Source of the DNA: Bradyrhizobium sp. BRP22
GTDB taxonomy: Bacteria > Pseudomonadota > Alphaproteobacteria > Rhizobiales > Xanthobacteraceae
Direction of reading: 5' to 3'
DNA length: 64,000 nt
Assembly (NCBI RefSeq): GCF_020194175.1
Contig: NZ_JADYVX010000027.1
Location: 1-64,000, forward strand
In this document: positions 8,387 to 17,067 of the stretch, piece after piece
Layout of the letters: each line of letters begins with the position of its first letter
How positions within the stretch are numbered: position 1 is the first letter of the stretch
Position numbers and translations under genes: made by a program
The notes under the pieces: generated by a model
Databases searched by the model: none
What the model was told of the DNA's origin: nothing
Seen by the model: the letters and a program-made list of their open reading frames with translations, nothing else

Positions 8387-8532
8387 GACATGCGATCCAT
8401 CGTGAATTCCGACTTGAGGTTATCACGCGTCCGATCGCGGTGAAAACATGTCAATATGACCAAGCAGAGCGACCCGGCGCTGATTTGGCACGCCGGGTTG
8501 AACGATCGTCCCTTTAGTCCCTGCAAAAACGC

Positions 8533-9084
8533 TCAACTGTTGACGTTGAGCAGCCGGGCGATGGTGCGGTCAATCTGCTCGTATTGTCCTTCGCCGTCGT
8601 GATGGAATACGATCTTTCCGTTTTGGTCGATGATGTATTGTGCGGGCCAATACTGGTTGCGGTAGGCATTCCAGGTCTGCGACTCATTGTCCTGTGCCAC
8701 CGGATAGGTAATGCCGTGGCGTTTCAGCGCAGCCTGGACGTTGGAGCCCGAGCGCTCGAACGGAAATTCCGGCGTGTGGACACCAATTACGACGAGACCT
8801 CGATTCCTGTACTTGGCATCGAGCGCGACGACATGGGGAAGCGTGTTGACGCAGTTCACGCAGCCGTAGGTCCAGAAGTCGACCAGTACGACCTTGCCGC
8901 GCAGGTCGGCAATGTCGAGCGGCTGCGAATTGAACCATTTGTTGATACCGACAAAATTCGGCGCGCTCTGTTCCGCGGCCGCTACCTTCAATGCGGATTC
9001 CTGCGCGCGGGCGATATGGGGGACCGTGGTGCCGGTCAGGCAAACAGCGCCGATCAAGACGGATACAAGCGAGCGCATGATCAT
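8533..9084 (-). CDS. Exported redoxin (TlpA-like thioredoxin-fold protein)
   Basis: A 183-residue periplasmic thiol protein. A signal peptide spans about residues 1-27 (ARAQE). The active site reads WTYGCVNCVNTLPH with Cys75 and Cys78, followed by the cis-proline region WPAQYIIDQNGKIVFHHDGEG. WTYGCVNC is typical of the redoxin domain of DipZ-type proteins, where it is fused to a CcdA-like membrane domain. Here the two parts are separate adjacent genes. It would reduce or isomerise exported disulfides using electrons passed through the membrane partner. The start ATG at 9084 is preceded by AGAGGAAA; a second ATG six bases later is possible. Confidence 0.9.
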   Translation of the reverse strand: MIMRSLVSVLIGAVCLTGTTVPHIARAQESALKVAAAEQSAPNFVGINKWFNSQPLDIADLRGKVVLVDFWTYGCVNCVNTLPHVVALDAKYRNRGLVVIGVHTPEFPFERSGSNVQAALKRHGITYPVAQDNESQTWNAYRNQYWPAQYIIDQNGKIVFHHDGEGQYEQIDRTIARLLNVNS

Positions 9085-9101
9085 TTCCGTTTCCTCTTAA
9101 A

Positions 9102-9806
9102 TCAAAGGCCGATCTGGCCGTTGGGGTAGAAGGTGGTCAGCCACGCCACGATCAGCGTGTCATATTGGAAGTAGGAGAGGGTCGCGAAGGCGATGATGAC
9201 AACACCAAAGCCCTGCTGCAGTCGCGGCGCGATCCGTGCGACGCTGCGGATGCGGGTCGTGATGGCCTGACCGCCGTAGGCGATGGCGAGCATCGGGATC
9301 GCCGCCCCGATGGCGTAGACGACAAGCTGCAGACCGGCCCAGCCGGTATCTTTCGATGTCGCCACAATGGTCAGGATCGAGCCCAACACGGGTCCGGCGC
9401 AGGGTGTCCAGACCAGCCCGAGTGTTGTGCCGAGCACGAAGCCGCCGATCAGGCCCTGCGATGGTGCTGGGCTTCCCGGCGAACCGCCTGCGGTGAGACC
9501 GCCGATTCGGATCGTCAGCCACTCGAACGGTGCTGGCCAGATCATCAACAGCCCGAAGCCGAGCAGGAGGATCGCAGCGCCGGTTCGCAACACGTTGGGA
9601 TCGAAATCGAAGGCGCGCGTGATCGCGCTCAGCAGCAACGCCACCATCGAAAATGACGTCACAAAGCCGAGCGCGATCATCGCCGGCCGCACCTTGCTGG
9701 ACTGGCCTATCGATGCCCCAAGCAGGATCGGCAGCATCGGCAGGGTGCAAGGCGCCACGATGGTGACAACACCTGCGAGCAGCGCGAGAACAACACTCAG
9801 CATCAC
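9102..9806 (-). CDS. Cytochrome c biogenesis protein CcdA/DsbD-like transmembrane electron carrier
   Basis: A 234-residue membrane protein with six predicted helices. One conserved cysteine is in TIVAPCTLPMLPILLG (helix 1) and the other in VWTPCAGPVLGSI (helix 4), the CcdA arrangement for passing reducing equivalents from cytoplasmic thioredoxin to periplasmic thiol proteins. It lies 17 bp before the exported redoxin gene on the same strand, so this pair is probably a split DipZ system. Substrates could be apocytochromes or oxidatively damaged periplasmic proteins. Confidence 0.9.
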   Translation of the reverse strand: MMLSVVLALLAGVVTIVAPCTLPMLPILLGASIGQSSKVRPAMIALGFVTSFSMVALLLSAITRAFDFDPNVLRTGAAILLLGFGLLMIWPAPFEWLTIRIGGLTAGGSPGSPAPSQGLIGGFVLGTTLGLVWTPCAGPVLGSILTIVATSKDTGWAGLQLVVYAIGAAIPMLAIAYGGQAITTRIRSVARIAPRLQQGFGVVIIAFATLSYFQYDTLIVAWLTTFYPNGQIGL

Positions 9807-9943
9807 AATCGTCCATCGCCAAGCCGATCAGCGCCGGCAGTGTGATGTTCTTCGCGATAGCGAGACCAGCCGTTACGTCCGCCATAACCGGCCGAGGTCA
9901 CGTCTGTGTGAGACTTCCGCGCCGATGGCCGCGCAAAGCAGAT

Positions 9944-9975
9944 CGACCCGGCCGGGGGGCATCCCGGCCGGGTCG
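9944..9975. terminator. Strong GC-rich hairpin, probable transcription terminator
   Basis: A perfect 13-bp inverted repeat, CGACCCGGCCGGG and CCCGGCCGGGTCG, separated by six bases. It lies just downstream of the 59-residue peptide gene on the minus strand. No long T-run follows in either direction. It would still stop or pause transcription coming from the ECF sigma factor region toward ccdA. Confidence 0.7.
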
Positions 9976-10020
9976 TTGGAGGTAGTTTGGGAGGTTAGAA
10001 AGTTAAAGCTTAGGAAATCG

Positions 10021-10200
10021 CTACCTGATCTCGCATACCTCTGCGGCACTCTTGATGCTGCAATCGATCACCTGTTCGCGCACCGGCATCACGCCGGCGT
10101 CGCGCTGCGCGCGCGGGGCAACATTCTGGCTCGACAGTGTCGCAAGCGTAGCGACTGCGCCGAGCGGGATGATGAAGAAGCGGAACGACGGCTTCAGCAT
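10021..10200 (-). CDS. Small exported or membrane-tethered peptide of unknown function (59 aa)
   Basis: A 59-codon gene: ATG at 10200, stop TAG at 10023-10021. AGGAG lies 6 bp before the ATG. The N-terminus has a basic start and a hydrophobic segment (about residues 6-23), consistent with a signal peptide. The remaining about 35 residues are polar with two cysteines near the C-terminus (Cys47 and Cys56). A strong terminator-like hairpin follows. It is the next gene after the ECF sigma factor on the same strand (about 150 bp away), so it could be a target or partner, though it does not resemble an anti-sigma factor. I do not recognise the family. Confidence 0.6.
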   Translation of the reverse strand: MLKPSFRFFIIPLGAVATLATLSSQNVAPRAQRDAGVMPVREQVIDCSIKSAAEVCEIR

Positions 10201-10350
10201 GTCAGTCTCCTGTCGGCATTGATGTTGCGTTCGATGATCAACTGTATAGAGATCGAGTTTTTCCGGGTGATGTCTTCGATTGTTTCAATTGTTTCGTCGC
10301 GGTCGAAGACAATCCCTATCAATCCCGGCGCGATGTTCCGGATCGCTGCC

Positions 10351-10962
10351 TTACGCCGCCAGGCTTTCCACACCGGCGCACCTCAGCAACTCGGCGAGCT
10401 GCTTGCGGGCATAGAACATGCGGGTCTTCACCGTGCTCTGGGGAATGCCGATGATCTCACCGGCCTCTTCCACCGACTTCTCGTGGTAATAGACGAGGTT
10501 GATGATCTCGCGATGCGCCGGCGACAGCTTGGCGACGCAGGCGCGCAGGATTTCGCTGGTGGTGGCGCGATCAAGCGCGGCTTCCGGCGTATCGGCTTCA
10601 TCGACGATGTCGAGCACTTCGTCCTGGTCTATGTCCTCGTGCTTGCGCTGGCGCAGCGCGGTCAGCGCCTTGAAGCGGGCGATCGACAAGAGCCAGGTGG
10701 AAACCTGCGAGCGTCCTTCGAACTGCTCGGCCGTGCGCCACACGTCCAGGAAGACCTGGCTCACAAGATCTTCCGCCACGGTGGTGTCGCGCACCATGCG
10801 CAGCACGAAACGATAGACCCGCACGCTGTGGCGCGAGTACAGCACATGCATCGCCGTACGGTCGCCCTTGGCGATCTTGCCGAGCAGCATTTCGTCGGAT
10901 GTCTGGCGTGCAGCGGCGATGTGCTCGTTGGCTGCGGCGTTGATGGCGACGACGTTCGACAT
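10351..10962 (-). CDS. ECF-type RNA polymerase sigma factor
   Basis: A 203-residue sigma-70 family factor. Region 2 runs from about residue 40 (LYSRHSVRVYRFVLRMVRD) through AEDLVSQVFLDVWRTAEQFEGRSQVSTWLLSIARFKAL, the usual -10-binding helices. Region 4 is LSPAHREIINLVYYHEKSVEEAGEIIGIPQSTVKTRMFYARKQL, the -35-binding helix-turn-helix. No adjacent anti-sigma gene is visible, since the downstream gene is a 59-residue exported peptide. Regulation is therefore unclear. A 30-residue N-terminal extension precedes region 2. Confidence 0.93.
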   Translation of the reverse strand: MSNVVAINAAANEHIAAARQTSDEMLLGKIAKGDRTAMHVLYSRHSVRVYRFVLRMVRDTTVAEDLVSQVFLDVWRTAEQFEGRSQVSTWLLSIARFKALTALRQRKHEDIDQDEVLDIVDEADTPEAALDRATTSEILRACVAKLSPAHREIINLVYYHEKSVEEAGEIIGIPQSTVKTRMFYARKQLAELLRCAGVESLAA

Positions 10963-11313
10963 GACAGGCTCCCAGTTCGCCTTGGCGGCTTTCGTTGGGA
11001 GAATTGTTAGTTAGCCACGGTTTCGGGATGTCTGCGCGAAAAGCAGAAAATGGTTTCATCGGTAGGAGAATTGTTTCGTCGGTGCGGGGCCGACGAAATA
11101 TTAGCGGCAAAAATGCCAGTAATTTCAATACGTGGAAAATTGATCAGAAGTCGTGGCGGGGCGGAATCAGACGGCGCCTAGAGCGTGATGACTTTTCTTC
11201 GAATCGTCATCCCGCTCTAGCTCTTTGTTTGAGCATGATCTTTTCGGAAAACCGGTCCCACTTTTCCGGATCATGTGGATTCTTGCACGCCCGTCATCGG
11301 CCAGAGCCGGAGA
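10963..11313. other. Gene-free gap upstream of the ECF sigma factor
   Basis: About 350 bp separating the sigma factor gene from the end of the response regulator. The portion next to the sigma gene (10970-11170) is relatively AT-richer and probably holds its promoter. The portion 11178-11275 is a dispersed repeat, described separately. No further coding frame is convincing. Confidence 0.6.
11178..11275. repeat. Dispersed double-palindrome repeat (CTAGAGCG / CATGATC type)
   Basis: Two consecutive inverted repeats. The first has arms CTAGAGCG (11178-11185) and CGCTCTAG (11213-11220), with inner GATGAC/GTCATC. The second has CATGATC (11234-11240) and GATCATG (11269-11275), with inner TTTTCGGAAAA-like arms. 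This element recurs in Bradyrhizobium and Rhodopseudomonas genomes between genes; that statement is from memory of those genomes. There is one copy in this window. Confidence 0.7.
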
Positions 11314-12051
11314 TCAGGCCTTTTCGCCGCTCGGCGAGAACAGATAGCCACCGCCGCGGATGGTGCGGATGACGGCCGGCTTCGCCGGGTCGATCTCGAT
11401 CTTGCGGCGGATGCGCATGATCCGGAGGTCGACCGCGCGGTCGAAGGCCTCGGCATCACGCGCATTGGCGAGTTCGAGCAGCCGCTCGCGCGACAGCACC
11501 CGTTTCGGATTGGCGGCAAACACCTTCAACAGCCCGAATTCGGAGGCAGTCAGGGGATGCTCATTGCCCTCGTCGTCGCGTAGCGCCTGCGCCTGCAGGT
11601 CGAGCCATTTGGTGCCGAAACGGACCAATTGTTCCTTTTCCGTCTTGGCGCCAGCCGGTTCGGGCGTAGCCGCCCTGACCGGCGTGCTGCGGCGCAGGAC
11701 CGAGCGGATCCGGGCCATCAGCTCGCGGAGTTCGCAGGGTTTTGCCACGTAATCGTCGGCGCCCAGCTCGAGTCCGACCACGCGGTCGATAGGGCTCGCG
11801 GTCGCCGTCAGCATGATCACCGGGACATTCATGCGGCTCTTCAGATCGCGGATGATCGACAGCCCGTCTTCCTCGGGCATGTTGAGGTCGAGCACCACGA
11901 GGTCGGGCTGACTGGTCTCGATCACGCTGCGCAGGCTTTTCCCGCCGTCGCACAGCGTCACGCCGAAGCCATGCATCTTGAGGTAATCGCCGACCATCTC
12001 GCGGGCCGGTGCCTCGTCATCGACAATGATGATGTGCGGGCTCTGGGTCAT
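11314..12051 (-). CDS. Two-component response regulator, OmpR/PhoB family
   Basis: A 245-residue regulator. The receiver domain (residues 1-120) has the acidic pocket IIIVDDE, phospho-acceptor Asp55 in LVVLDLNMPEEDG, threonine in IMLTA, and lysine in DDYVAKP. The winged-helix DNA-binding domain (about 145-240) includes EHPLTASEFGLLKVFAANPKRVLSRERLLEL and ends in a typical RTIRGGGYLF beta-hairpin. Its ATG overlaps the stop of the upstream hybrid kinase by 4 bp, so it is the output gene of that kinase operon. Its DNA targets may include the divergent region at 16860-17067. Confidence 0.95.
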   Translation of the reverse strand: MTQSPHIIIVDDEAPAREMVGDYLKMHGFGVTLCDGGKSLRSVIETSQPDLVVLDLNMPEEDGLSIIRDLKSRMNVPVIMLTATASPIDRVVGLELGADDYVAKPCELRELMARIRSVLRRSTPVRAATPEPAGAKTEKEQLVRFGTKWLDLQAQALRDDEGNEHPLTASEFGLLKVFAANPKRVLSRERLLELANARDAEAFDRAVDLRIMRIRRKIEIDPAKPAVIRTIRGGGYLFSPSGEKA

Positions 12052-13793
12052 GATGTCTCTGCCGTGGCCGGCAATGTAACCGTAAAGGTCGACCCCTGTC
12101 CGGGGCCGGGGCTCTGCGCCGTTACATGGCCGCCATGCATGTCAATAATCCGTTTGACGATCGAAAGTCCAAGTCCGGTCGAGCTCTCGCCCGCGGTGGG
12201 CTTGGCCGACAGTCGCTGGAACCTGCCGAACAGACGTCCCAAATCTTCCGGCGAAAGGCCGGCGCCCTCGTCGGCGATCCGGATCACCGTGTTGTCACCC
12301 TCATGGGTGACGACCACTGTGATCTTGCCGCCGATCGGCGAGTATTTGATGGCATTGCTGACCAGATTGTCGATCGCCTCGCGAATGCGATCGGCGTCGC
12401 ACATCGTGACGAAATTCGGCGGTGCGGAAACCGAGATGCTCTGCTGCTTGTTGACCGCCAGCGGCAGGTTCGCTTCGGCGACCTCGTTGATGAGGGCCGC
12501 GATATCGACCGGTTCGCGGCGGATGGTGATGTCGAAGGCGTCGGCCATCGCATCCGAGATCAGATGATCGACCATCGACGTCAGGCGCTTGGTGGCGTCC
12601 CTGATGTGCTCGACCTGGGTTCCGATCGCTTCCCTTGGCGAGCCGGCGCCGATCAATTCGGTCAGCATCTCGGTGCGGCCGAGGATCACGCCGAGCGGAT
12701 TCTTGAGGTCGTGGGCAACCGTGCCGAGGATCTCGTTCTTGAAGCCGTTGGCGCGCTGCAGCCTGAGCCACTGCGCCGAAAGGCGGCGGTTGGCCTGCAT
12801 CAGCGCGCGGGTGCGCTGGGCGACGCGATCCTCGAGCTGCGTGTTGGCCTCATGAAGCTGCTGATAAAGGATCACGTTGTCGAACGCGATCGAGAGGCGG
12901 CTGGAGAAGATCTCGACCAGCGCGCGGTCGGTGTCGGAGAGCTGGCGTTCCGCCTGCAGCAGCACCACGACCTCGCGACCGCTGCCGGTGCGCAGATAGA
13001 GCACGCTGCGGTGGTCGGCGAATTCGTTCTTGCGACGCTGGAAGGCGGCTTCCACCATCGCGCGCAGATCAGGATCGAGCGACTTCGAACTGGTGATGCC
13101 GATGAAACGGCTGTAGCAGCCGGAGCCCGCCAGAACGGACAATTCGCTGCCGGCGCCGTCGTCGCGCAGCACCAGGATGCCGGCGCAATCGACATTGAGC
13201 AGCGAGGCAAGCTGGGTCAGCACGCCTTCGGCGAGCCGCTGCATCGACTTGAAGTCGTACAGCGTCGAAGCGGCGTCGATGATGATCTCGAGCCCGCGCC
13301 TGGTCTGCACCATGCGCTCGAGCTGCTGGTAGCTGCGAAGCGCCGCCGTGAGCGAGGTGAACAGCTTGTCGGCGGTGAGCTCGGTCTTAGCCTTGTAGTC
13401 GTTGATGTCGTACTGGACGATGACCCGCCGCTCCGGCGCCTGGCCCGGCTGTCCCGTGCGCAGGATGATGCGGACGGTCTCGTTCTTGATCTCGTTGCGG
13501 ATATATTCGACGAGCTCGAGCCCGGCGACATCGGTCTCCATGATGACGTCGAGCAGCACGGCGGCGATGTCCGGATGCTCCTGCATCAGCTTGCGACCTT
13601 CGGCCGCAGAATAGGCCGAGAGGATCTCGAGCGTGGCGCCGTTCAGGCTGTAGTCGGACAGCGCGAAGCGGGTGCCTTCATGCACTGCAGCATCGTCGTC
13701 GATGACTGCCACTTTCCATTTGCGCGCGGACGAATCCTCCGGCGTGGCGCCGGTGTCGTCGATCAGGTGGAGGACATCGTCCTGTTCGGCCAT
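12048..13793 (-). CDS. Soluble hybrid: receiver - GAF-like (DUF3369) - histidine kinase
   Basis: A 581-residue cytoplasmic signalling protein. An N-terminal receiver has acidic pocket IDDD at 31-34 and phospho-acceptor Asp82 in LLDVIMETD, with LRTG and NDYKAKTEL completing the switch. A GAF-like sensor region follows at about 165-310 and a short coiled coil at 310-345. The HisKA helix carries His361 in TVAHDLKNPLGVI. The ATPase domain has DNLVSNAIKYSP, ADEGAGL and STGLGLSIVKRI. No transmembrane segment is present. The receiver-first layout suggests it takes a phosphoryl signal from the upstream membrane kinase and passes information to the OmpR-type regulator. It overlaps the upstream kinase gene by about 30 bp. 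Confidence 0.92.
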   Translation of the reverse strand: MAEQDDVLHLIDDTGATPEDSSARKWKVAVIDDDAAVHEGTRFALSDYSLNGATLEILSAYSAAEGRKLMQEHPDIAAVLLDVIMETDVAGLELVEYIRNEIKNETVRIILRTGQPGQAPERRVIVQYDINDYKAKTELTADKLFTSLTAALRSYQQLERMVQTRRGLEIIIDAASTLYDFKSMQRLAEGVLTQLASLLNVDCAGILVLRDDGAGSELSVLAGSGCYSRFIGITSSKSLDPDLRAMVEAAFQRRKNEFADHRSVLYLRTGSGREVVVLLQAERQLSDTDRALVEIFSSRLSIAFDNVILYQQLHEANTQLEDRVAQRTRALMQANRRLSAQWLRLQRANGFKNEILGTVAHDLKNPLGVILGRTEMLTELIGAGSPREAIGTQVEHIRDATKRLTSMVDHLISDAMADAFDITIRREPVDIAALINEVAEANLPLAVNKQQSISVSAPPNFVTMCDADRIREAIDNLVSNAIKYSPIGGKITVVVTHEGDNTVIRIADEGAGLSPEDLGRLFGRFQRLSAKPTAGESSTGLGLSIVKRIIDMHGGHVTAQSPGPGQGSTFTVTLPATAETS

Positions 13794-15856
13794 TGAGCAG
13801 TTCCGTCGGTGGCTTGGTCCGCGATCGTGGGCTCGCCCATCGGCTGCCCCTTGGCGATCCGCGGCATGATAATGCGAAACGTGGTGCCTTGTCCCAGCCT
13901 TGACTCCAGCACCATGCGGCCGCCGAGCTGCTGGGTGACAAGATTATAGACGATATGCAGGCCCAGCCCGGTGCCGCCTTCGTTGCGCCGGGTGGTGAAG
14001 AATGGGTCGAACGCCTGGCGCTGCACGTCCGGCGTCATGCCGGCGCCGTTGTCGGCGAAGATGATCTCGATGTCGTCGCTGCCGCGGGCCCGCGCTGAAA
14101 TCGTGATCGTCCCCGATCGCCCGTCGGCGAACGCATGATTGACGGCGTTAAGGAAAAGATTCGTTAAAATTTGACCATAGGAGCCGGGATAACCGTCGAT
14201 CATCAGGCCTTCCGGCACGTCGACGGTCAGGGCGATCGCGGCCTTCTTCAAGACCGGCCGCAGGCTGGCGACGATCTGGTCGGTCGCTTCGCTCAAGGCG
14301 AACTGGCGGCGCTCGGCATGCGAGCGGTCGACCGCCACCTGCTTGAACGACTGGATCAGTTCGCCAGCGCGCTGCAGGTTGGCGACGAGCTGCTGGGCGG
14401 CATCGCGTGAGCTCTTGACGAATTCATCGAGCTTGGAGCGGCGCAATTGCTGCGACTTCAGCTCGTGCTCGAACATCTCGGCGCGGCGCGCGAAACTTGA
14501 CGCGACGGTCAGGCTGATGCCGATCGGGTTGTTCACCTCATGGGCGACGCCGGCAACCAGGCCGCCGAGCGCTGCCAGCCGCTCGGCGTCGATCAGGTTC
14601 TGCTGCGCGGTGTTGAGTTCGAGCAGCGCGCTCTCGGCCCGTTCCTTGGCGGCGCGCAATTCGTCCTCGGCCTGGCGCTTGGCGATCGCATTCTCGCGGA
14701 ACACTTCCACTGCGCGCGCCATGGCGCCGACCTCGTCCTTGGCATCGGTGCCGAGCACGCGGCGATCGTAATTGCCCGACGTGATGGCGTGCATCGAGGC
14801 CATGATCTGCTGCAGCGGCAGGCGGATCGAGAGCGCGATCAGCACGCCCGCGGAAACGATGATGCCGAGGAAGATCACCGCGATCGAGAGCACGCGGCGC
14901 GAAATGTCCGACAGCGTCCGGTCGAAGGTCTCCTGCGCCTTCTGTTCGCGCTGGCGCATCTTGATCGAGAGATCGTCGATGACGCCGATGGCATCGGCCT
15001 GACTCGCATCGATGGTGTTGCGGAGCAGCTCGGTGCGGCTGGCAAGCTGCTCGGTCAATTTTCCCAGTCCCTCGCGCAACGCCTCGGTCCGCTTGTTCAG
15101 CCGCGCCAGCGCCAGCCGCTGCAGGTCGTTGTCGGCGAGATCGATCATGACCGGGATCGTCTTCTCGATCGTCTCGGTGTTGCGGCGGGCCTCTTCGGCG
15201 GATGCGGTCGAGAGCGACAGGTAATAGGCATTGGCCGCCACCAGCATCGCGGTGAAGGCCTCGCGGGATTTGCCGAGCGAGGGCCAGATCAGCGCGTCGC
15301 GGTGACCGGTGGCGCCTTCGATGATGGAGTAAAGCCCGGCCATGTCCTTGGCCGGCCCGAGCACCTGTTCCTCATAGGTCTTGGTGATCTTGGCCTGCAC
15401 GGCGCGCAGTTCGCCAAAACCGTCGAGGAAGCGGCTGGTGACGCGCTCGAGCTGCTCCACCGACCCCGACAGCACCGGGTCGGTGGCGGCGCGCGTGGTC
15501 AGCGTGCCGAGCACCGCCTCGCGGAGCAGCAGGATCTCGGCGAACAGTTCGGGGCTCGGCTGGTTGATGTAGCGATGGATCAGGTTCTGCAGCCGGCTGG
15601 TCTCGGTCTCGAGCTTGGCCAGGATCTTGTCGGATTCGCGGACCTGCCGGACGTCCTCCCAGGCCGAGCGAAGCACGGTGGCGCCGTTCCAGATCAGTGC
15701 CGCCAGCACCACCACGACCGCCGAGTTCAACAGTGCGATCGACAGGATGCGCCAGCGGATCGGCACTGCCCGCAGCATCTGGACGATGTGAACACGGCCG
15801 CGCGCCGCCAGGCTCGCCTGCCGTCCCACTGCTCCATTCTGTGCGGGCGTTGCCAA
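13763..15856 (-). CDS. Membrane sensor histidine kinase with large periplasmic helical domain
   Basis: A 697-residue kinase. It has transmembrane helix 1 at about 37-56, a long helical periplasmic domain at about 60-320, and helix 2 at about 321-343. A HAMP domain follows (about 345-395), then a coiled coil, HisKA with His439 in GGLVAGVAHEVNNPIG, and HATPase motifs TNLFLNAVNHAF, FADNGAGM and GTGLGLHIVYNLV. The periplasmic domain is all-helical, like TorS/NIT-type sensors that read ligand-loaded binding proteins. The TRAP-type binding protein gene ends 7 bp upstream, which makes it the natural ligand partner. This kinase would then feed the hybrid kinase encoded next. Confidence 0.93.
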   Translation of the reverse strand: MATPAQNGAVGRQASLAARGRVHIVQMLRAVPIRWRILSIALLNSAVVVVLAALIWNGATVLRSAWEDVRQVRESDKILAKLETETSRLQNLIHRYINQPSPELFAEILLLREAVLGTLTTRAATDPVLSGSVEQLERVTSRFLDGFGELRAVQAKITKTYEEQVLGPAKDMAGLYSIIEGATGHRDALIWPSLGKSREAFTAMLVAANAYYLSLSTASAEEARRNTETIEKTIPVMIDLADNDLQRLALARLNKRTEALREGLGKLTEQLASRTELLRNTIDASQADAIGVIDDLSIKMRQREQKAQETFDRTLSDISRRVLSIAVIFLGIIVSAGVLIALSIRLPLQQIMASMHAITSGNYDRRVLGTDAKDEVGAMARAVEVFRENAIAKRQAEDELRAAKERAESALLELNTAQQNLIDAERLAALGGLVAGVAHEVNNPIGISLTVASSFARRAEMFEHELKSQQLRRSKLDEFVKSSRDAAQQLVANLQRAGELIQSFKQVAVDRSHAERRQFALSEATDQIVASLRPVLKKAAIALTVDVPEGLMIDGYPGSYGQILTNLFLNAVNHAFADGRSGTITISARARGSDDIEIIFADNGAGMTPDVQRQAFDPFFTTRRNEGGTGLGLHIVYNLVTQQLGGRMVLESRLGQGTTFRIIMPRIAKGQPMGEPTIADQATDGTAQWPNRTMSST

Positions 15857-15863
15857 GCTCGCT

Positions 15864-16859
15864 TCACTCCACCTTGCGGATGCGCTCGATCAACGATGCG
15901 ATCGCGGGATCGCGCTCTGCTTTGGCATAGAGCCCCGCCGTCGCCGCCTCGAACGGCCCGCGGTCGAAATCGCCGATGATTTTAACGCCCGCGGCTTCGG
16001 CACGCTGACGCGAGCGCTCTTCCAGATCCTTCCACTTCTCGCGCATGAAGCGGCTGGAACGCTTCGCGGCGTTGCGGAAAAGCGCCTGGTCCTCGACCGA
16101 CAGGCTCGCCCACGCCTTTTGCGACATTACCAAAACTTCCGGGCTCATCGTATGTTCGGTCAGCGTATAGAAACCTGCAAACTTGTAGTGATCGGTGGTG
16201 ATGAAAGACGGCCAGTTGTTTTCGGCGCCGTCGATCAGTCCGGTGGCAAGGCCGGTCTTCACCTGGCCATAGGGCAACTGGACCGGTTCGGCGCCGAGCG
16301 CGCGGATCACGTCCGACATCTGCTGCGACTGCTGGACCCGAATCCGCAGGCCCTTGAGGTCGTCGAGCGAATGGATCGGACGGACGCTGTTAAAGATCGA
16401 ACGCGCGCCCGAATCATAGAACGCCAGGCCGACGAATCCGTAAGGTTCGAATGAGTTGAGGATCTCGTTGCCGATGGGGCCATCCAGTACCTTCTGCAAG
16501 TGTTCGACCGAGCGGAACAGGAAGGGCATCGCCAGCACGTTGGCAGCGGGCACCATGGTCCCGATCAGCGCCACATTTGTGCGGTTGATGTCGATTGCAC
16601 CTGCCCGCGTCTGCTCCAGCGTTTCTTTTTCCTCACCAAGCTGCCGCGAGTGGAACACCCGCACATGGTGACGCCCGCCGCTTTGCTCTTCCACCAGGCT
16701 GCCCATGTAACGCAACGCCTGGACGGTCGGATAGTCTTCGCTCTGGGTATCGGAAGCCCGAAACTCGCGCGCAGAGATACCCGTTGCGACCGCCGTCAGC
16801 AGCAGCGCGACAACGAGCGTCGTGGTCCGCGAAAGGCCGGCGCGGCGGTACACAGGCAC
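15864..16859 (-). CDS. TRAP transporter solute-binding protein (DctP family), sensory partner candidate
   Basis: A 331-residue periplasmic binding protein with a signal peptide at about residues 1-30 (ending TGISA). Family landmarks are the KGLRIRVQQSQ-type segment with conserved Arg174, VLDGPIGNEIL, and GLIDGAENNWPSF, the DctP ligand-cleft motif. Such proteins bind carboxylates such as C4-dicarboxylates or keto acids. No DctQ/DctM permease is nearby; the next gene is a histidine kinase in the same operon. It probably presents ligand to that kinase rather than to a transporter. The start is GTG at 16859, with AGGGG about 6 bp upstream. Confidence 0.9.
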   Translation of the reverse strand: MPVYRRAGLSRTTTLVVALLLTAVATGISAREFRASDTQSEDYPTVQALRYMGSLVEEQSGGRHHVRVFHSRQLGEEKETLEQTRAGAIDINRTNVALIGTMVPAANVLAMPFLFRSVEHLQKVLDGPIGNEILNSFEPYGFVGLAFYDSGARSIFNSVRPIHSLDDLKGLRIRVQQSQQMSDVIRALGAEPVQLPYGQVKTGLATGLIDGAENNWPSFITTDHYKFAGFYTLTEHTMSPEVLVMSQKAWASLSVEDQALFRNAAKRSSRFMREKWKDLEERSRQRAEAAGVKIIGDFDRGPFEAATAGLYAKAERDPAIASLIERIRKVE

Positions 16860-17067
16860 TAATCCCCTTGTGATATGGTCTGTGGCGGGAAGAAAAGGTT
16901 CAATGCTTTTTAGCAGAAGCCGGAAAGATAGCTATCCGACGATCTACGGTTAACCTGCGATCCCCGACGTTTTGCCGGATTGCAACCGTTACGACGCGGC
17001 CTTATCAGGAGCAAAGTCATCTCGCTCAAAGCGCGAAAGCCAGGATCGGCGCACCGTGACGTCATTT

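Noticed and set aside
8485..8501. TTGGCACGCCGGGTTGA as a sigma-54 promoter
   Set aside because: The -12 element is wrong: TTGA at the wrong spacing instead of TTGC. It points at no plus-strand gene, lying between two minus-strand genes.
12126..13796. Plus-strand 556-codon ORF opposite the hybrid kinase
   Set aside because: Antisense shadow. It has no recognisable motifs, whereas the minus-strand frame has complete receiver and kinase motifs.
14540..15979. Very long plus-strand ORF (479 codons) opposite the membrane histidine kinase
   Set aside because: It mirrors the kinase on the other strand. The translation is rich in Arg, Gly, His and Gln without a recognisable domain, as expected for antisense frames in GC-rich DNA. 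The kinase frame has all family motifs.
16972..17067. Upstream extension of the UgpB-like protein
   Set aside because: The extra residues precede a clean signal peptide and would disrupt export. The start is set at or just before 17068.
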